A stretch of 64,000 nucleotides of DNA from Candidatus Peregrinibacteria bacterium. GTDB lineage: Bacteria; Patescibacteriota; Gracilibacteria; UBA1369; PNNO01. Numbering within the stretch: the stretch's first letter is position 1; each line of letters begins with the position of its first letter. Both the position numbers and the translations under genes were made by a program. Below are positions 22,445 to 31,245 of this stretch, in pieces. The notes beneath the pieces are model-generated. The model saw only the letters and a program-made list of their open reading frames with translations. It was not told where the DNA came from and did not search any database. The stretch covers positions 124,347 through 188,346 of the forward strand of contig JAFGJT010000009.1 in NCBI GenBank assembly GCA_016928915.1, given 5' to 3'.

Positions 22445-23284
22445 ATGATTATAAAAGAAGCTATACAAGCAGGACATGCAATCGTTAACAACAGTTTGGT
22501 TGTAAACATGATCCTTTCACATGTGATTAAGAAAGAAAAATCATATTTGATTTCTCATTCTGAAGAAAGACTTGAAAATATAGAGTATAAACGGTTTGTT
22601 TCTTTGCTTCACAGAATTCAAACCGGAGAACCTGCTGCTTATATTATCGGGAAAAAAGAATTTTTTTATATTGATTTTTTTGTGGATAAAAATGTTTTGA
22701 TTCCGCGGCCTGAAACAGAGCATCTTGTTGAGGAAATCATAGGGCTGGTTAAGCGGAATTTTGGTAACAGGAGGGTTAGAATTTTGGACATGGGCACCGG
22801 CAGCGGAAATATTGCGGTAAGTCTTGCCTTGAATATTAAAAATTCGTTGATAACCGCCGCGGACGTCAGTAAACCGGCGCTTGCGGTTGCAAAAAAAAAT
22901 ATCAAACGTCATATGCTTGAAGACAAAATAAAGCTAGTTTATTCCGATCTTTTGAACGAAATTAATGACGAATTCGATATTATTGTGGCAAATTTGCCTT
23001 ATATAGGGCGTACAGAAAACAATTTTATTGCAAAGGAGGTTGAAAATAATGAGCCTCATTTGGCTTTGTTTGGAGGTGCGAACGGTTTGGAATTATATGC
23101 AAAATTGTTTACGCAGATACGAAAAAAAAATTGTGTAACAGGTTATCTTTTGGGAGAAATAGGATTCTCGCAAAAAAAAGGTCTGAATATCCTTTTAAAA
23201 AAACATTTTCCTTTGTTTAATTACCGTGTATCTAAGGATTTGGCTGGCTTTGACAGATATTTCGTTGTAAATTGTTATAAATAA
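22445..23284 (+). CDS. prmC: Release factor glutamine methyltransferase
   Basis: Methylates the glutamine of the GGQ motif in release factors. I take the ATG at 22445 ([13 protein letters not shown]) because the upstream ATG at 22421 is in the rpsU terminator; this gives 279 residues, as expected for PrmC. The N-terminal helical domain is followed by a Rossmann methyltransferase with [17 protein letters not shown] and the substrate-binding motif, here VANLPYIG (NLPY in place of the common NPPY). It is 11 bp upstream of prfA, its substrate, the usual pairing. Confidence 0.93.
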   Translation: MIIKEAIQAGHAIVNNSLVVNMILSHVIKKEKSYLISHSEERLENIEYKRFVSLLHRIQTGEPAAYIIGKKEFFYIDFFVDKNVLIPRPETEHLVEEIIGLVKRNFGNRRVRILDMGTGSGNIAVSLALNIKNSLITAADVSKPALAVAKKNIKRHMLEDKIKLVYSDLLNEINDEFDIIVANLPYIGRTENNFIAKEVENNEPHLALFGGANGLELYAKLFTQIRKKNCVTGYLLGEIGFSQKKGLNILLKKHFPLFNYRVSKDLAGFDRYFVVNCYK

Positions 23285-23295
23285 ATATTTTAATT

Positions 23296-24369
23296 ATGAT
23301 TGATAAAATAAACAAAATTATCGACGAGTACAGGGAAATCCAGGCGAAATTATCAGAGCCAGACGTGGTTAATAATATGGGGCGCTTTAAGCTTCTCTCA
23401 AAGCAGTTAAAGATGCTTGAAAATGCCTATGTTCTAGGTGTTAAGTACGTAAAAGCCGTAAATGAGATTAAAGAAGCTGAAGAAATTTTAAATAAAGAAA
23501 AGGATAAAGATTTTGTCGAACTGGCAAAAGAGCAGCATGATTCGGCAAAAATTATTAAGGCGGAGCTTGAGGAAAAATTAAAAATCGAACTTCTTCCGAA
23601 AGATCCTAATGATGGCAAGGACTGTCTTGTTGAAATCAGGGCCGGCGCGGGAGGAGACGAAGCTTCTTTATTTGCCGGAGAACTTGCAAGAATGTATATC
23701 AAATGGGGTGAAAATCACCGGTATAAGTCCGAAATAATTGAACAGCATGAGGGCACCACGGGAGGTTTTAAAGAAGTAATATTCAAACTGGAGGGGGATG
23801 GCGCTTACGGCAAAATGAAGTACGAAAGCGGTGTTCATAGAGTTCAGAGAGTACCGGTTACCGAAGGGTCCGGAAGAATTCACACATCCACTGTCACCTG
23901 TGCTGTATTGCCTGTTATTGAAGATGTTGAAATGGAAATTAATCCTTCTGATCTTAAGATTGATGTATTCAGAGCGGGCGGTCACGGAGGTCAAAATGTA
24001 AATAAAGTAGAATCAGCGGTCAGAATTACACACATTCCCTCAGGGCTTGTTGTTACATGCAGAGATGAAAGATCCCAGCTTAAAAATAAAGATAAGGCCA
24101 TGGGCGTCTTAAGATCGCGTTTATATCAGATGGATCAGGAAAAAAAACAGAAAGAGCATAGCGAGGCAAGGCTTTCTCAGATCGGGACGGGAGACAGGTC
24201 GGAAAAAATACGCACTTATAATTTTCCGCAGGACAGAGTTACGGACCACAGAATTAAAGCAAGCTGGAGCAATCTTCCCTCAATTATGGAGGGCGAGATT
24301 GATGATATGCTGGAAAAGCTTATTCTCGAGGACCAGGCTCAAAAACTTCTGCAGCTTGCTAAAAATTAA
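23296..24369 (+). CDS. prfA: Peptide chain release factor 1
   Basis: Recognises UAA and UAG and triggers peptide release. The 357-residue protein has the PCRF domain, the catalytic [17 protein letters not shown] loop and the usual C-terminus. The codon-recognition PxT-type tripeptide lies in [15 protein letters not shown]. It sits with prmC. Stop-codon use in the window (TAA, TAG and TGA all end genes) does not suggest recoding of TGA; for example tgt and gyrase read through normally with no in-frame TGA. Confidence 0.96.
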   Translation: MIDKINKIIDEYREIQAKLSEPDVVNNMGRFKLLSKQLKMLENAYVLGVKYVKAVNEIKEAEEILNKEKDKDFVELAKEQHDSAKIIKAELEEKLKIELLPKDPNDGKDCLVEIRAGAGGDEASLFAGELARMYIKWGENHRYKSEIIEQHEGTTGGFKEVIFKLEGDGAYGKMKYESGVHRVQRVPVTEGSGRIHTSTVTCAVLPVIEDVEMEINPSDLKIDVFRAGGHGGQNVNKVESAVRITHIPSGLVVTCRDERSQLKNKDKAMGVLRSRLYQMDQEKKQKEHSEARLSQIGTGDRSEKIRTYNFPQDRVTDHRIKASWSNLPSIMEGEIDDMLEKLILEDQAQKLLQLAKN

Positions 24370-24373
24370 ATTT

Positions 24374-24589
24374 TTATTTAATTATGGCAGGCGGAATTGG
24401 ATTTGAATCAAAAAGCCATGTTCTTGCTGGAGGAAACGGATTTGCATCCATCACATATGATCCGAAAATTGTTGTTTTTAAATCTTGGATCATTACATAA
24501 ATTTGTGTTTGTAATACTAGAACTATTGCTACCAGCGCAATCAAAACCAGCATTACAATCCATAATTTTTTATTGTTTTGTTTTTCCAT
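24374..24589 (-). CDS. Small single-pass membrane protein, hypothetical
   Basis: A 71-residue ORF starting MEKQNNKKLWIVMLVLIALVAIVLVLQTQIYV: a basic N-terminus and one strong membrane helix (about 9-31), then a short outside tail with Pro-rich ends (NPFPPARTW, NPIPPAIIK). I recognise no family. It is convergent with prfA (4 bp apart) and divergent from the HD-GYP gene. It is short, so it may be spurious, but the helix looks like real coding and no other gene covers this region. Confidence 0.5.
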   Translation of the reverse strand: MEKQNNKKLWIVMLVLIALVAIVLVLQTQIYVMIQDLKTTIFGSYVMDANPFPPARTWLFDSNPIPPAIIK

Positions 24590-24716
24590 CGTTTTACTTT
24601 ATTATATTTTTTTATTTTGATACGCATTAATTATAAAATATAATATTTACTATGTCAACTTGTTTGTTAACAATCTTCACAGTAAATTAAATAAAAATCA
24701 GCTAAGAACTTCCGGA

Positions 24717-27700
24717 ATGTCAGAAACACAATCACAACCCGATAGAGAACGCGTAGAACTTCGTGATAAGATAAAAACATCCGAATACGAAACATGTAAA
24801 CCTTTTCTTGCTAAGTTAAATCTGCTTTCCAGAGAGGAACTGGAAAAATCATGGGGATCCATATATCTTGAGGAATATATATTGGCAGATTCTTTCAGAC
24901 AGAAAGGTGCTCATGATTTAGCATTGGCGGGCTACAGAAAACTGCAGGTTCTTTTAGATTTTGTAAAGAAAGCAGGTATTGAATCCGACGATATTCTTTG
25001 CAGAGAAGGTGTCTGCCATTATCAGGTGATTCAATGTTATTATAATTTGCAGAGTGAAAATGATTCTGCAAAACGCGAACTTTATTTGTTTTCGGAGGTT
25101 CTTGTGGCTATGCTGAATTGCGCATTAAAAGGACATCCTAAAGCCCCGGCCATTGTATCGAAATTAACAAAATTATTATCTGAAGAAAAGCAGATTTCGG
25201 TATTGGAAATATATATAATGGTTACTGACTTTTGGACTGTGAGCAAAGGGAAAATGGATGTTGAAAATATGGGTTGGGTATGGAAGCTGGCTTACTTTAT
25301 TAACAGGTATTGTTCAATTTCCCATGATTTTTATTTGTTGTGTACTCCTCATGTTAAAGATGCAGACAGTTATAGTATTACCTCAAAAAGTTCCGGTGAT
25401 TTCGCCAGGGAAGTTTTAAAGCTGCTGCCTGATGAATATATTAAAAAAAGTAATCCCAATAAAGTTTTTGCCCAGCAAACACGAACATGGCTTTCGTTTT
25501 ATCCGGATGTCCTTTCGGCTCATAGAAACATATTAACCGGAGACGGTCTTAATACAACTTTGGATTTTTCCGAGGAAATAAGAGAGCGTCTTAAGAAATC
25601 CGTAAATAATTATGTAAGCCAGCAGGATTCTTATCAGGATGAATATATACAGGACTTTGAGTATAATTTGGAACTTTTGGCCTTATGCTATTTTGCTACC
25701 GCATATACTTATCCTCAAAAATATCAACAGGAGCTTATAAATCTTAAAATCATTTATTCAATAGCTGAAGAATATTATCTTGAACGTATACAGCAGATTA
25801 TACAGATCTATATCGCCCGTCTTGCAGTTGGAAACGGCTATTATCATGACGCTGATAAGGCTCTTGGAAAAGGATACGATTTAAGAAAACGAGATAGAAA
25901 AATTAATAATGGCTACGACCATATACTGGATAAATGGCTGGATGTTTTAAATTGCGAAAATTTATTGCAGAAACACAGAACTGAACAAACAATTGTTCAA
26001 CAAAAGGATAATATACATGCCAGCTGTATTGATGAAGCTGAGCTTGAATTTATTGAAGACACACAATTCAATTCGCATGATCATATTGATAAAATTAAAC
26101 AGATTGAAGAGTTTTTTGCTGAATATACTCATCCTAAAGCCAAAATAAATCTCAAAAGGGGGGTCTTTTTACCGCTTGAAGCGCGGACTTATTTTCTTCT
26201 TGGGCGGGTTAATGTTGAAAAGGTGAAGATTTTTAGAAAAGATTTGTCTGAGGATAAGGATTCGAAAATCGGCAGAGAACTCCTGGATGCCTTTGAAAAA
26301 GCGCGCAACTATCTTTGTGAAGCGTTCAGCATATTGAAACAGATGGAATACAGCGAACTTGAGATGCTTGATGATATAACCAATGAATATATTGAAATGG
26401 TCAGACTCAACTATCAATTATCCGGTCTTTTTGATAATGAAATTGACAAGAGGCTGCCTAAAAGAAACGAGATGGATAAAATTGTTACAAATTTTGAACT
26501 GCAGAAGTGTGTGGAAATTATTTTTGAAGCTATTCAAACAAATAGTATTGATCCGCGTACTGATTATTCTAAGCAGATTGCTACTTTTGTGGAAAAAGGC
26601 TTGATGCATATAATTCCTGAAGTTAGAAGTCTGTATATAGTTACCAGATCTGAAGAAGAATGGGATTTATCCCAGTTTCAAAAAGAAGATATGAAAGCTG
26701 CCGTTAATCATACTCTTGTAAATTCTGCCGGAGAGGGGTTGGCGAAATTTGATTTTTATCATACAAAACACGGGAAAATTATGCTTTGTATTAAACTAGA
26801 TAAAAGTGAAAAAAGAAAAATGATTTTGGAAATTGATATCCCTTTAAACGAGCACGCAAATAATCTTTTACTTGCAATAACAAATTTAATTACCAAACTA
26901 CTTAAACATTTTGATCTTCGAAAAGAACTTGAAGAATCAACGTATGCTGAGTATAAAAAAAATAAATCCAACGTTCTTGAATCAGCGCATGTCATATTTG
27001 AAGATTTATTTTTTATTCATAAACCAACCCTGACTCATTCCAGAGATGTTGCAAATATGCTTTTAATTTCCGCACATGAAATAAAGAATGAAGATCCTAA
27101 CGCGGCAATTGATGAGGAAGAAATTTATTATGCCGGACTTCTTCATGATATTGGCAAATTGGATCTTGATCCTTTTTTAATTTTGGATAAAGCCTCGAAG
27201 TTACTTCCATACGAGAGAGAGCGAGTCGAACAGCATGCTTTGTGTACTGTAAAAGTACTAAGAGGGCTTCTTGGATTTAAAGATTTTAAAAATCTTATTG
27301 CACTTGCAGTTTCACATCATATTAATTACGGCGTTGAGCAGGGTTATCCATTTTGTGCAATTGGAGATGATATTCAAAATGTATTAAGAAACCTTTGCAT
27401 GTATTTTTTTGAGCATGACAAAGATTTTTTAACAGACGAGGAAAAGATAATTTTAACCTCCGAAGAATCAAAATTGCCGGAGCCATACTGTAAACTGGCG
27501 CGTGATATTGTCATTTTAGACCAGCTTCAGGCAATTCGTGCAGCGGACAGAAATTATCGCATACCTATTCCTCTCGATCAATTTGAGGGTTATTTATTAT
27601 CAAGAATCGGTCGTGATTTTGATCCAAAAAGGGCTTTAAAAATTATTGAGTTAATCAAAAATGGTCAGTTTAGCGTTTTTATTGCACGTACTCCGACTGA

Positions 27701-28028
27701 AAGCAAAAGTTTAAAAAATTTAAAAACTACATTACTTATAGATTGGGATGATATTCTTGAGTTTTTAATTCAGAACAAAAACTTATTAGAAGAAATCTGC
27801 GGAATTCCATATAATGCTATGATTCAATATTTTAAAATCGGCAGGGGAAGGAATTTGCAGATAGGTTATTCGGCTTTGCGGTCAGGATTCTGTCAAATTT
27901 TTATCGACCATGAAAAAACAAATGGTTTATCTGATGATGAAGCAAGAGAAGCGGGCAAAAAAAAATTTTTCCCTCTTGAAGAAAGAATTTTTAATTTTGT
28001 AAAAGAATACTTTAAAATTGCTGCATGA
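24717..28028 (+). CDS. Large protein with C-terminal HD-GYP-like phosphohydrolase domain
   Basis: The track starts at a TTG (24660); the first ATG in frame, 24717 (MSETQSQPDRERVEL), is more likely, giving 1103 residues. The first about 750 residues are helical with a TPR-like look (RQKGAHDLALAGYRKLQVLL), no membrane helix and no other catalytic motif I can see. A HD-GYP-type domain follows (about 770-1000): AGLLHDIGKLDLDPFLIL, a later HAL, SHHINYGVEQGYPF and an RAADRNYRIPIPLDQFEGYL / GRDFDPKRALKII end, all in the order of HD-GYP. Such domains usually cleave cyclic di-GMP. The GYP triplet is present; an insertion of about 50 residues separates it from the RAADR part. No GGDEF protein is in the window. 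It is an orphan gene, tail to tail with nadB. Confidence 0.8.
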   Translation: MSETQSQPDRERVELRDKIKTSEYETCKPFLAKLNLLSREELEKSWGSIYLEEYILADSFRQKGAHDLALAGYRKLQVLLDFVKKAGIESDDILCREGVCHYQVIQCYYNLQSENDSAKRELYLFSEVLVAMLNCALKGHPKAPAIVSKLTKLLSEEKQISVLEIYIMVTDFWTVSKGKMDVENMGWVWKLAYFINRYCSISHDFYLLCTPHVKDADSYSITSKSSGDFAREVLKLLPDEYIKKSNPNKVFAQQTRTWLSFYPDVLSAHRNILTGDGLNTTLDFSEEIRERLKKSVNNYVSQQDSYQDEYIQDFEYNLELLALCYFATAYTYPQKYQQELINLKIIYSIAEEYYLERIQQIIQIYIARLAVGNGYYHDADKALGKGYDLRKRDRKINNGYDHILDKWLDVLNCENLLQKHRTEQTIVQQKDNIHASCIDEAELEFIEDTQFNSHDHIDKIKQIEEFFAEYTHPKAKINLKRGVFLPLEARTYFLLGRVNVEKVKIFRKDLSEDKDSKIGRELLDAFEKARNYLCEAFSILKQMEYSELEMLDDITNEYIEMVRLNYQLSGLFDNEIDKRLPKRNEMDKIVTNFELQKCVEIIFEAIQTNSIDPRTDYSKQIATFVEKGLMHIIPEVRSLYIVTRSEEEWDLSQFQKEDMKAAVNHTLVNSAGEGLAKFDFYHTKHGKIMLCIKLDKSEKRKMILEIDIPLNEHANNLLLAITNLITKLLKHFDLRKELEESTYAEYKKNKSNVLESAHVIFEDLFFIHKPTLTHSRDVANMLLISAHEIKNEDPNAAIDEEEIYYAGLLHDIGKLDLDPFLILDKASKLLPYERERVEQHALCTVKVLRGLLGFKDFKNLIALAVSHHINYGVEQGYPFCAIGDDIQNVLRNLCMYFFEHDKDFLTDEEKIILTSEESKLPEPYCKLARDIVILDQLQAIRAADRNYRIPIPLDQFEGYLLSRIGRDFDPKRALKIIELIKNGQFSVFIARTPTESKSLKNLKTTLLIDWDDILEFLIQNKNLLEEICGIPYNAMIQYFKIGRGRNLQIGYSALRSGFCQIFIDHEKTNGLSDDEAREAGKKKFFPLEERIFNFVKEYFKIAA

Positions 28029-28034
28029 TACCGG

Positions 28035-29483
28035 TTAGATAACGTAATGGCACCCCAGGGATTTTTGCCTTTTTCCTGAAGATTTTAATATTTCAACAGC
28101 GCAGTCCAGTATATTTCTTATTTCATACTGTTTGATATTATGTTTTGTTAATTTTAAATTGTTTTTTGTTAAAAGCAGCTGTTTATGAGCATTATTGATA
28201 TCTTTTTTAGTCCTAATAATACCAGCATTCTGCCACATTATATTTTTAATTTTTTTTTCAATATTCAAGTCGAACTTTTTTTGTTTATTGATTTTAAATG
28301 TACCGTTGGTTTTTGGAAATGTTTTAATTTTGTTTGATTTTGGCACGTTTGAGCTAAATACAATAGCCTCGAGAAGAGAGTTGCTTGCGAGCCTGTTTGC
28401 TCCGTGAACACCCGTACATGCAGTTTCACCGAACGCATAGAGGTTTTTGATTGAGGATTCGCCTTTAAGATTAACTTTTATTCCCCCGCATGTATAATGC
28501 GCTGCCGGGCTTATCGGTATCCGTTCTTTTGTAATATCAAGGCCTCTTTTTTTTAACTCTTCATATATTTTTGGAAATCTTTTTTTTATATAGTCTGGTT
28601 TTTTATGGCTTATATCAAGATAAACCTGTCCTTTTTTTTGTTCATTATAAATCGCTCTTGCAACAATATCCCTTGGCGCCAGCTCTCCCTGTTTATCATA
28701 TTTTTTCATAAATCTTTTGCCGTTTGAATTGATTAAAATAGCTCCTTCTCCGCGTAGAGCTTCTGAAAGCAGAAATCTTTTCATTTTTTTTACGGCAAGA
28801 GCCGTGGGATGAAATTGTATAAATTCTAAATCTTTAAGCTTCGCTCCCGCACGTGCGGCCATCGCAATTCCGTCGCCCGTTGAAATTTTGGGGTTTGTTG
28901 TATATTTAAAAACCTGCCCAAGTCCACCCGAGGCAAGTACAACGGCTCCTGAAAATATTTCTATAATTTTACCTTCTTTAAGCACTAAAAGTCCGTAACA
29001 TATTTTATTTTTAATGATTAAGTCAATTGCAAAACCGTTCTCCCAAATTTCAATATTTTTATTGTTTTTTACGGATTTAATGAGTGTTTTTTCTATGGCA
29101 TTTCCAGTATGGTCGCCCACATAAGCAATTCTTCGTTCGCTGTGTCCGCCTTCTTTTGCAAGCAGGAGTTTGTTGTTTTTATTTGCAAAAGGGACCCCAA
29201 GTGAAAGAAGCTTTAAAATCTGTTCCGGTCCGTGCTTAACCATATATTCAACCGCCTTTTTATTATTGTGGTGAGCCCCCGCATCAAGTGTGTCATTAAT
29301 ATGTTTATTAAAATTATCCAGCTGATCCATTACAGCGGCAATGCCTCCCTGAGCATAGTTGGTGGTGGATTCGATAATTTTTTTCTTTGTCACGATTAAA
29401 ACTTTGCCTTTTTTTGAGGCATTTATTGCAAAGTTCAATCCCGCAATACCCGATCCGACAACAATGTAATCATAATGTTTCAT
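28035..29483 (-). CDS. nadB: L-aspartate oxidase
   Basis: FAD enzyme of the succinate dehydrogenase/fumarate reductase flavoprotein family; oxidises aspartate to iminoaspartate for NAD synthesis. The N-terminal FAD site is YIVVGSGIAGLNFAINA. The family's active-site patterns are visible: TTNYAQGGIAAV, HSERRIAYVGDHTG, EFIQFHPTAL, SEALRGEGAILIN and AHYTCGGIKVN followed by GANRLASNSLLEAIVF. At 482 residues it is a little short (NadB about 500-540), with the C-terminal helical domain reduced. Neither nadA nor nadC is next to it. Fumarate reductase is less likely because of the HYVI tail and lack of partner genes. Confidence 0.88.
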   Translation of the reverse strand: MKHYDYIVVGSGIAGLNFAINASKKGKVLIVTKKKIIESTTNYAQGGIAAVMDQLDNFNKHINDTLDAGAHHNNKKAVEYMVKHGPEQILKLLSLGVPFANKNNKLLLAKEGGHSERRIAYVGDHTGNAIEKTLIKSVKNNKNIEIWENGFAIDLIIKNKICYGLLVLKEGKIIEIFSGAVVLASGGLGQVFKYTTNPKISTGDGIAMAARAGAKLKDLEFIQFHPTALAVKKMKRFLLSEALRGEGAILINSNGKRFMKKYDKQGELAPRDIVARAIYNEQKKGQVYLDISHKKPDYIKKRFPKIYEELKKRGLDITKERIPISPAAHYTCGGIKVNLKGESSIKNLYAFGETACTGVHGANRLASNSLLEAIVFSSNVPKSNKIKTFPKTNGTFKINKQKKFDLNIEKKIKNIMWQNAGIIRTKKDINNAHKQLLLTKNNLKLTKHNIKQYEIRNILDCAVEILKSSGKRQKSLGCHYVI

Positions 29484-29579
29484 GCAGACTAACTTTATAG
29501 AAACGTAATACGGATTGCAATTTATTCATGTATTTGATAATTTTAAAACCTGTTTTAACTTATTTAAAGCCATAATAGT

Positions 29580-30821
29580 ATGAAAATTGCTTGTGCAAAG
29601 CCTGAACTTATACTTCCCGCAGGATCACCCGAAAAGATGGATTTTGCTTATATGTACGGCGCGGATACTGTTTATATGGGTATTACTGGTTTTAGTTTAA
29701 GATCGCGCGTTAATGATTTTTCACCTGATTTATTGAGAGTAAGCATTGAAAAAGCGCATAAAATGGGTAAAAAGGTTTATGTGACTATTAATGTATATCC
29801 GCACAATGTAAAAATTGATTCATTTCGTGAACATATAAAACTGCTTTCAAAAATTAAACCCGATGCACTTATAGTTGCCGACCCTGGAGTTTTTAGTTTG
29901 ATTAAAGAGGAATATCCGGATGCCAAGATTCATATTTCGGTGCAGGCAAACTGCCTTAATTATAAAACCGTAGAATTTTGGCATAAAATGGGTGCTAAAC
30001 GCGTAGTTTTACCGCGCGAATTAAGTCTTTCTGAAATACGGGAAATTCATGAAAAAGTTCCCGGAATCGAGCTTGAAGCGTTTGTTCATGGGGCAATATG
30101 CGTTGCTTATTCCGGAAGATGTCTGATGTCCAGTTATTTTACTCAGCGCGAAGCAAATCAGGGTATATGCGCCCAGTCATGTAGATGGAAATATAAAGTA
30201 TATCTTGAAGAAGAAAAGCGGCCGGGCGAGTTTATGCCTATCGAAGAGGACGATAACGGGACTTATTTGTTTAATTCTAAAGATATATGCGCTCTTCCGT
30301 ACCTTAAAGAGATGGTTGAGGCCGGGGTTCAGGCGTTTAAAGTTGAAGGAAGATCAAAATCCATTTATTATTTATCAACAGTGGCTTCGGTTTACAGAAA
30401 GGCAATTAATAATATGACGGAAGGAAAGACGTATGATCCCAAATTAATGGCAGAACTTGAAAAAATCGCCAATCGTGGTTATTCACCGGGTTTTTTAAAA
30501 GGTGTGTTGGACCAGAATGATATACACTATGAAAAAAACGAACCTGTACAGACACATAAATTTGTTGGGGTAATTCGTGATACAAGGGAACATAAATCAT
30601 TAAAAAAGTATTTGTACGAAGTAGAAATAAGGAACCGTGTGGAAAAAGGTGACAGTATTGAAATTATGACTCCGGAAGGAGTAAAAAAATCAAAAATTTT
30701 GAGTATTTATGATTTGAAGAAGCCCGAAGAGATTGGTGTTGCGCACGGTGGAGCCGGAAATAAATTTATTGAGCTTAAAGAGAAATTACAAAAAGGGGCT
30801 TTTTTAAGAAAGATTTGCTAA
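29580..30821 (+). CDS. U32 family protein, TrhP/YegQ-like
   Basis: A 413-residue member of the peptidase-U32 family. It begins KPELILPAGSPEKMDFAYMYGADTVYMG and carries the family signature EAFVHGAICVAYSGRCLMSSYF followed by GICAQSCRWKY, with Cys residues expected to hold an Fe-S cluster. Proteins of this type (TrhP, RlhA) hydroxylate uridine-34 of tRNA or a 23S cytidine with prephenate as oxygen-linked donor in E. coli; proteolysis is doubtful. It stands alone, divergent from nadB (97 bp) and facing the shikimate operon end. A chorismate-pathway product as donor would fit with the aro genes nearby, but this is speculation. Confidence 0.85.
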   Translation: MKIACAKPELILPAGSPEKMDFAYMYGADTVYMGITGFSLRSRVNDFSPDLLRVSIEKAHKMGKKVYVTINVYPHNVKIDSFREHIKLLSKIKPDALIVADPGVFSLIKEEYPDAKIHISVQANCLNYKTVEFWHKMGAKRVVLPRELSLSEIREIHEKVPGIELEAFVHGAICVAYSGRCLMSSYFTQREANQGICAQSCRWKYKVYLEEEKRPGEFMPIEEDDNGTYLFNSKDICALPYLKEMVEAGVQAFKVEGRSKSIYYLSTVASVYRKAINNMTEGKTYDPKLMAELEKIANRGYSPGFLKGVLDQNDIHYEKNEPVQTHKFVGVIRDTREHKSLKKYLYEVEIRNRVEKGDSIEIMTPEGVKKSKILSIYDLKKPEEIGVAHGGAGNKFIELKEKLQKGAFLRKIC

Positions 30822-30863
30822 AAATGCGAAGAATGAGGCCCTTTAAATGCTCACGGCCGCATG

Positions 30864-30880
30864 TAGCCCCTTCGGGGCTA
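30864..30880. terminator. Hairpin between convergent genes
   Basis: TAGCCCC-TTC-GGGGCTA, a perfect 7-bp stem with triloop, placed between the U32 gene (ends 30821) and the minus-strand gene ending at 30883. It lacks a T-run on either strand, so a bidirectional transcription stop is plausible but not shown. Confidence 0.5.
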
Positions 30881-30882
30881 TA

Positions 30883-31218
30883 CTAATTCCAGAACTGCAC
30901 GTCCTGCCAGACATTATTTAAGCTTTGTCCCATACCCGAAAAGTCCGGTATGAGTTTTACAATAAAGTCTTTTAAAGCATCAACATTTCCTTTTAATGCC
31001 ATAATATTATTATTTACAAGCGTAAACAGGTAATAAGTAATTCCTATGGCAAGAAGCAGCGGGAGGAGGGTAAGAAAAACATGAATTACGGTTCCCCAGA
31101 TATGCGCGCGGTGTTCTTTTTTCTGGAGTTTTAACATCTGTTCAAGCAGCTCGTTGTTCTTTTTTAAAAGTTCGATAATTGTCAGATTAGGGTCGGTTAT
31201 TATTGATTCGTTTTTCAT
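30883..31218 (-). CDS. Small coiled-coil plus membrane-helix protein, hypothetical
   Basis: 111 residues. The N-terminus has a short coiled coil (LLKKNNELLEQMLKLQKKEHR), then one or two membrane helices at about residues 45-68 (VIHVFLTLLPLLLAIGITYYLF), then an amphipathic tail. No family recognised. It starts 27 bp after the aroA-aroK stop, so it ends the shikimate operon. A role with the aro enzymes is not implied. Confidence 0.65.
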   Translation of the reverse strand: MKNESIITDPNLTIIELLKKNNELLEQMLKLQKKEHRAHIWGTVIHVFLTLLPLLLAIGITYYLFTLVNNNIMALKGNVDALKDFIVKLIPDFSGMGQSLNNVWQDVQFWN

Positions 31219-31245
31219 AATTTTAGGGTCAGAGTTATTTAATTT

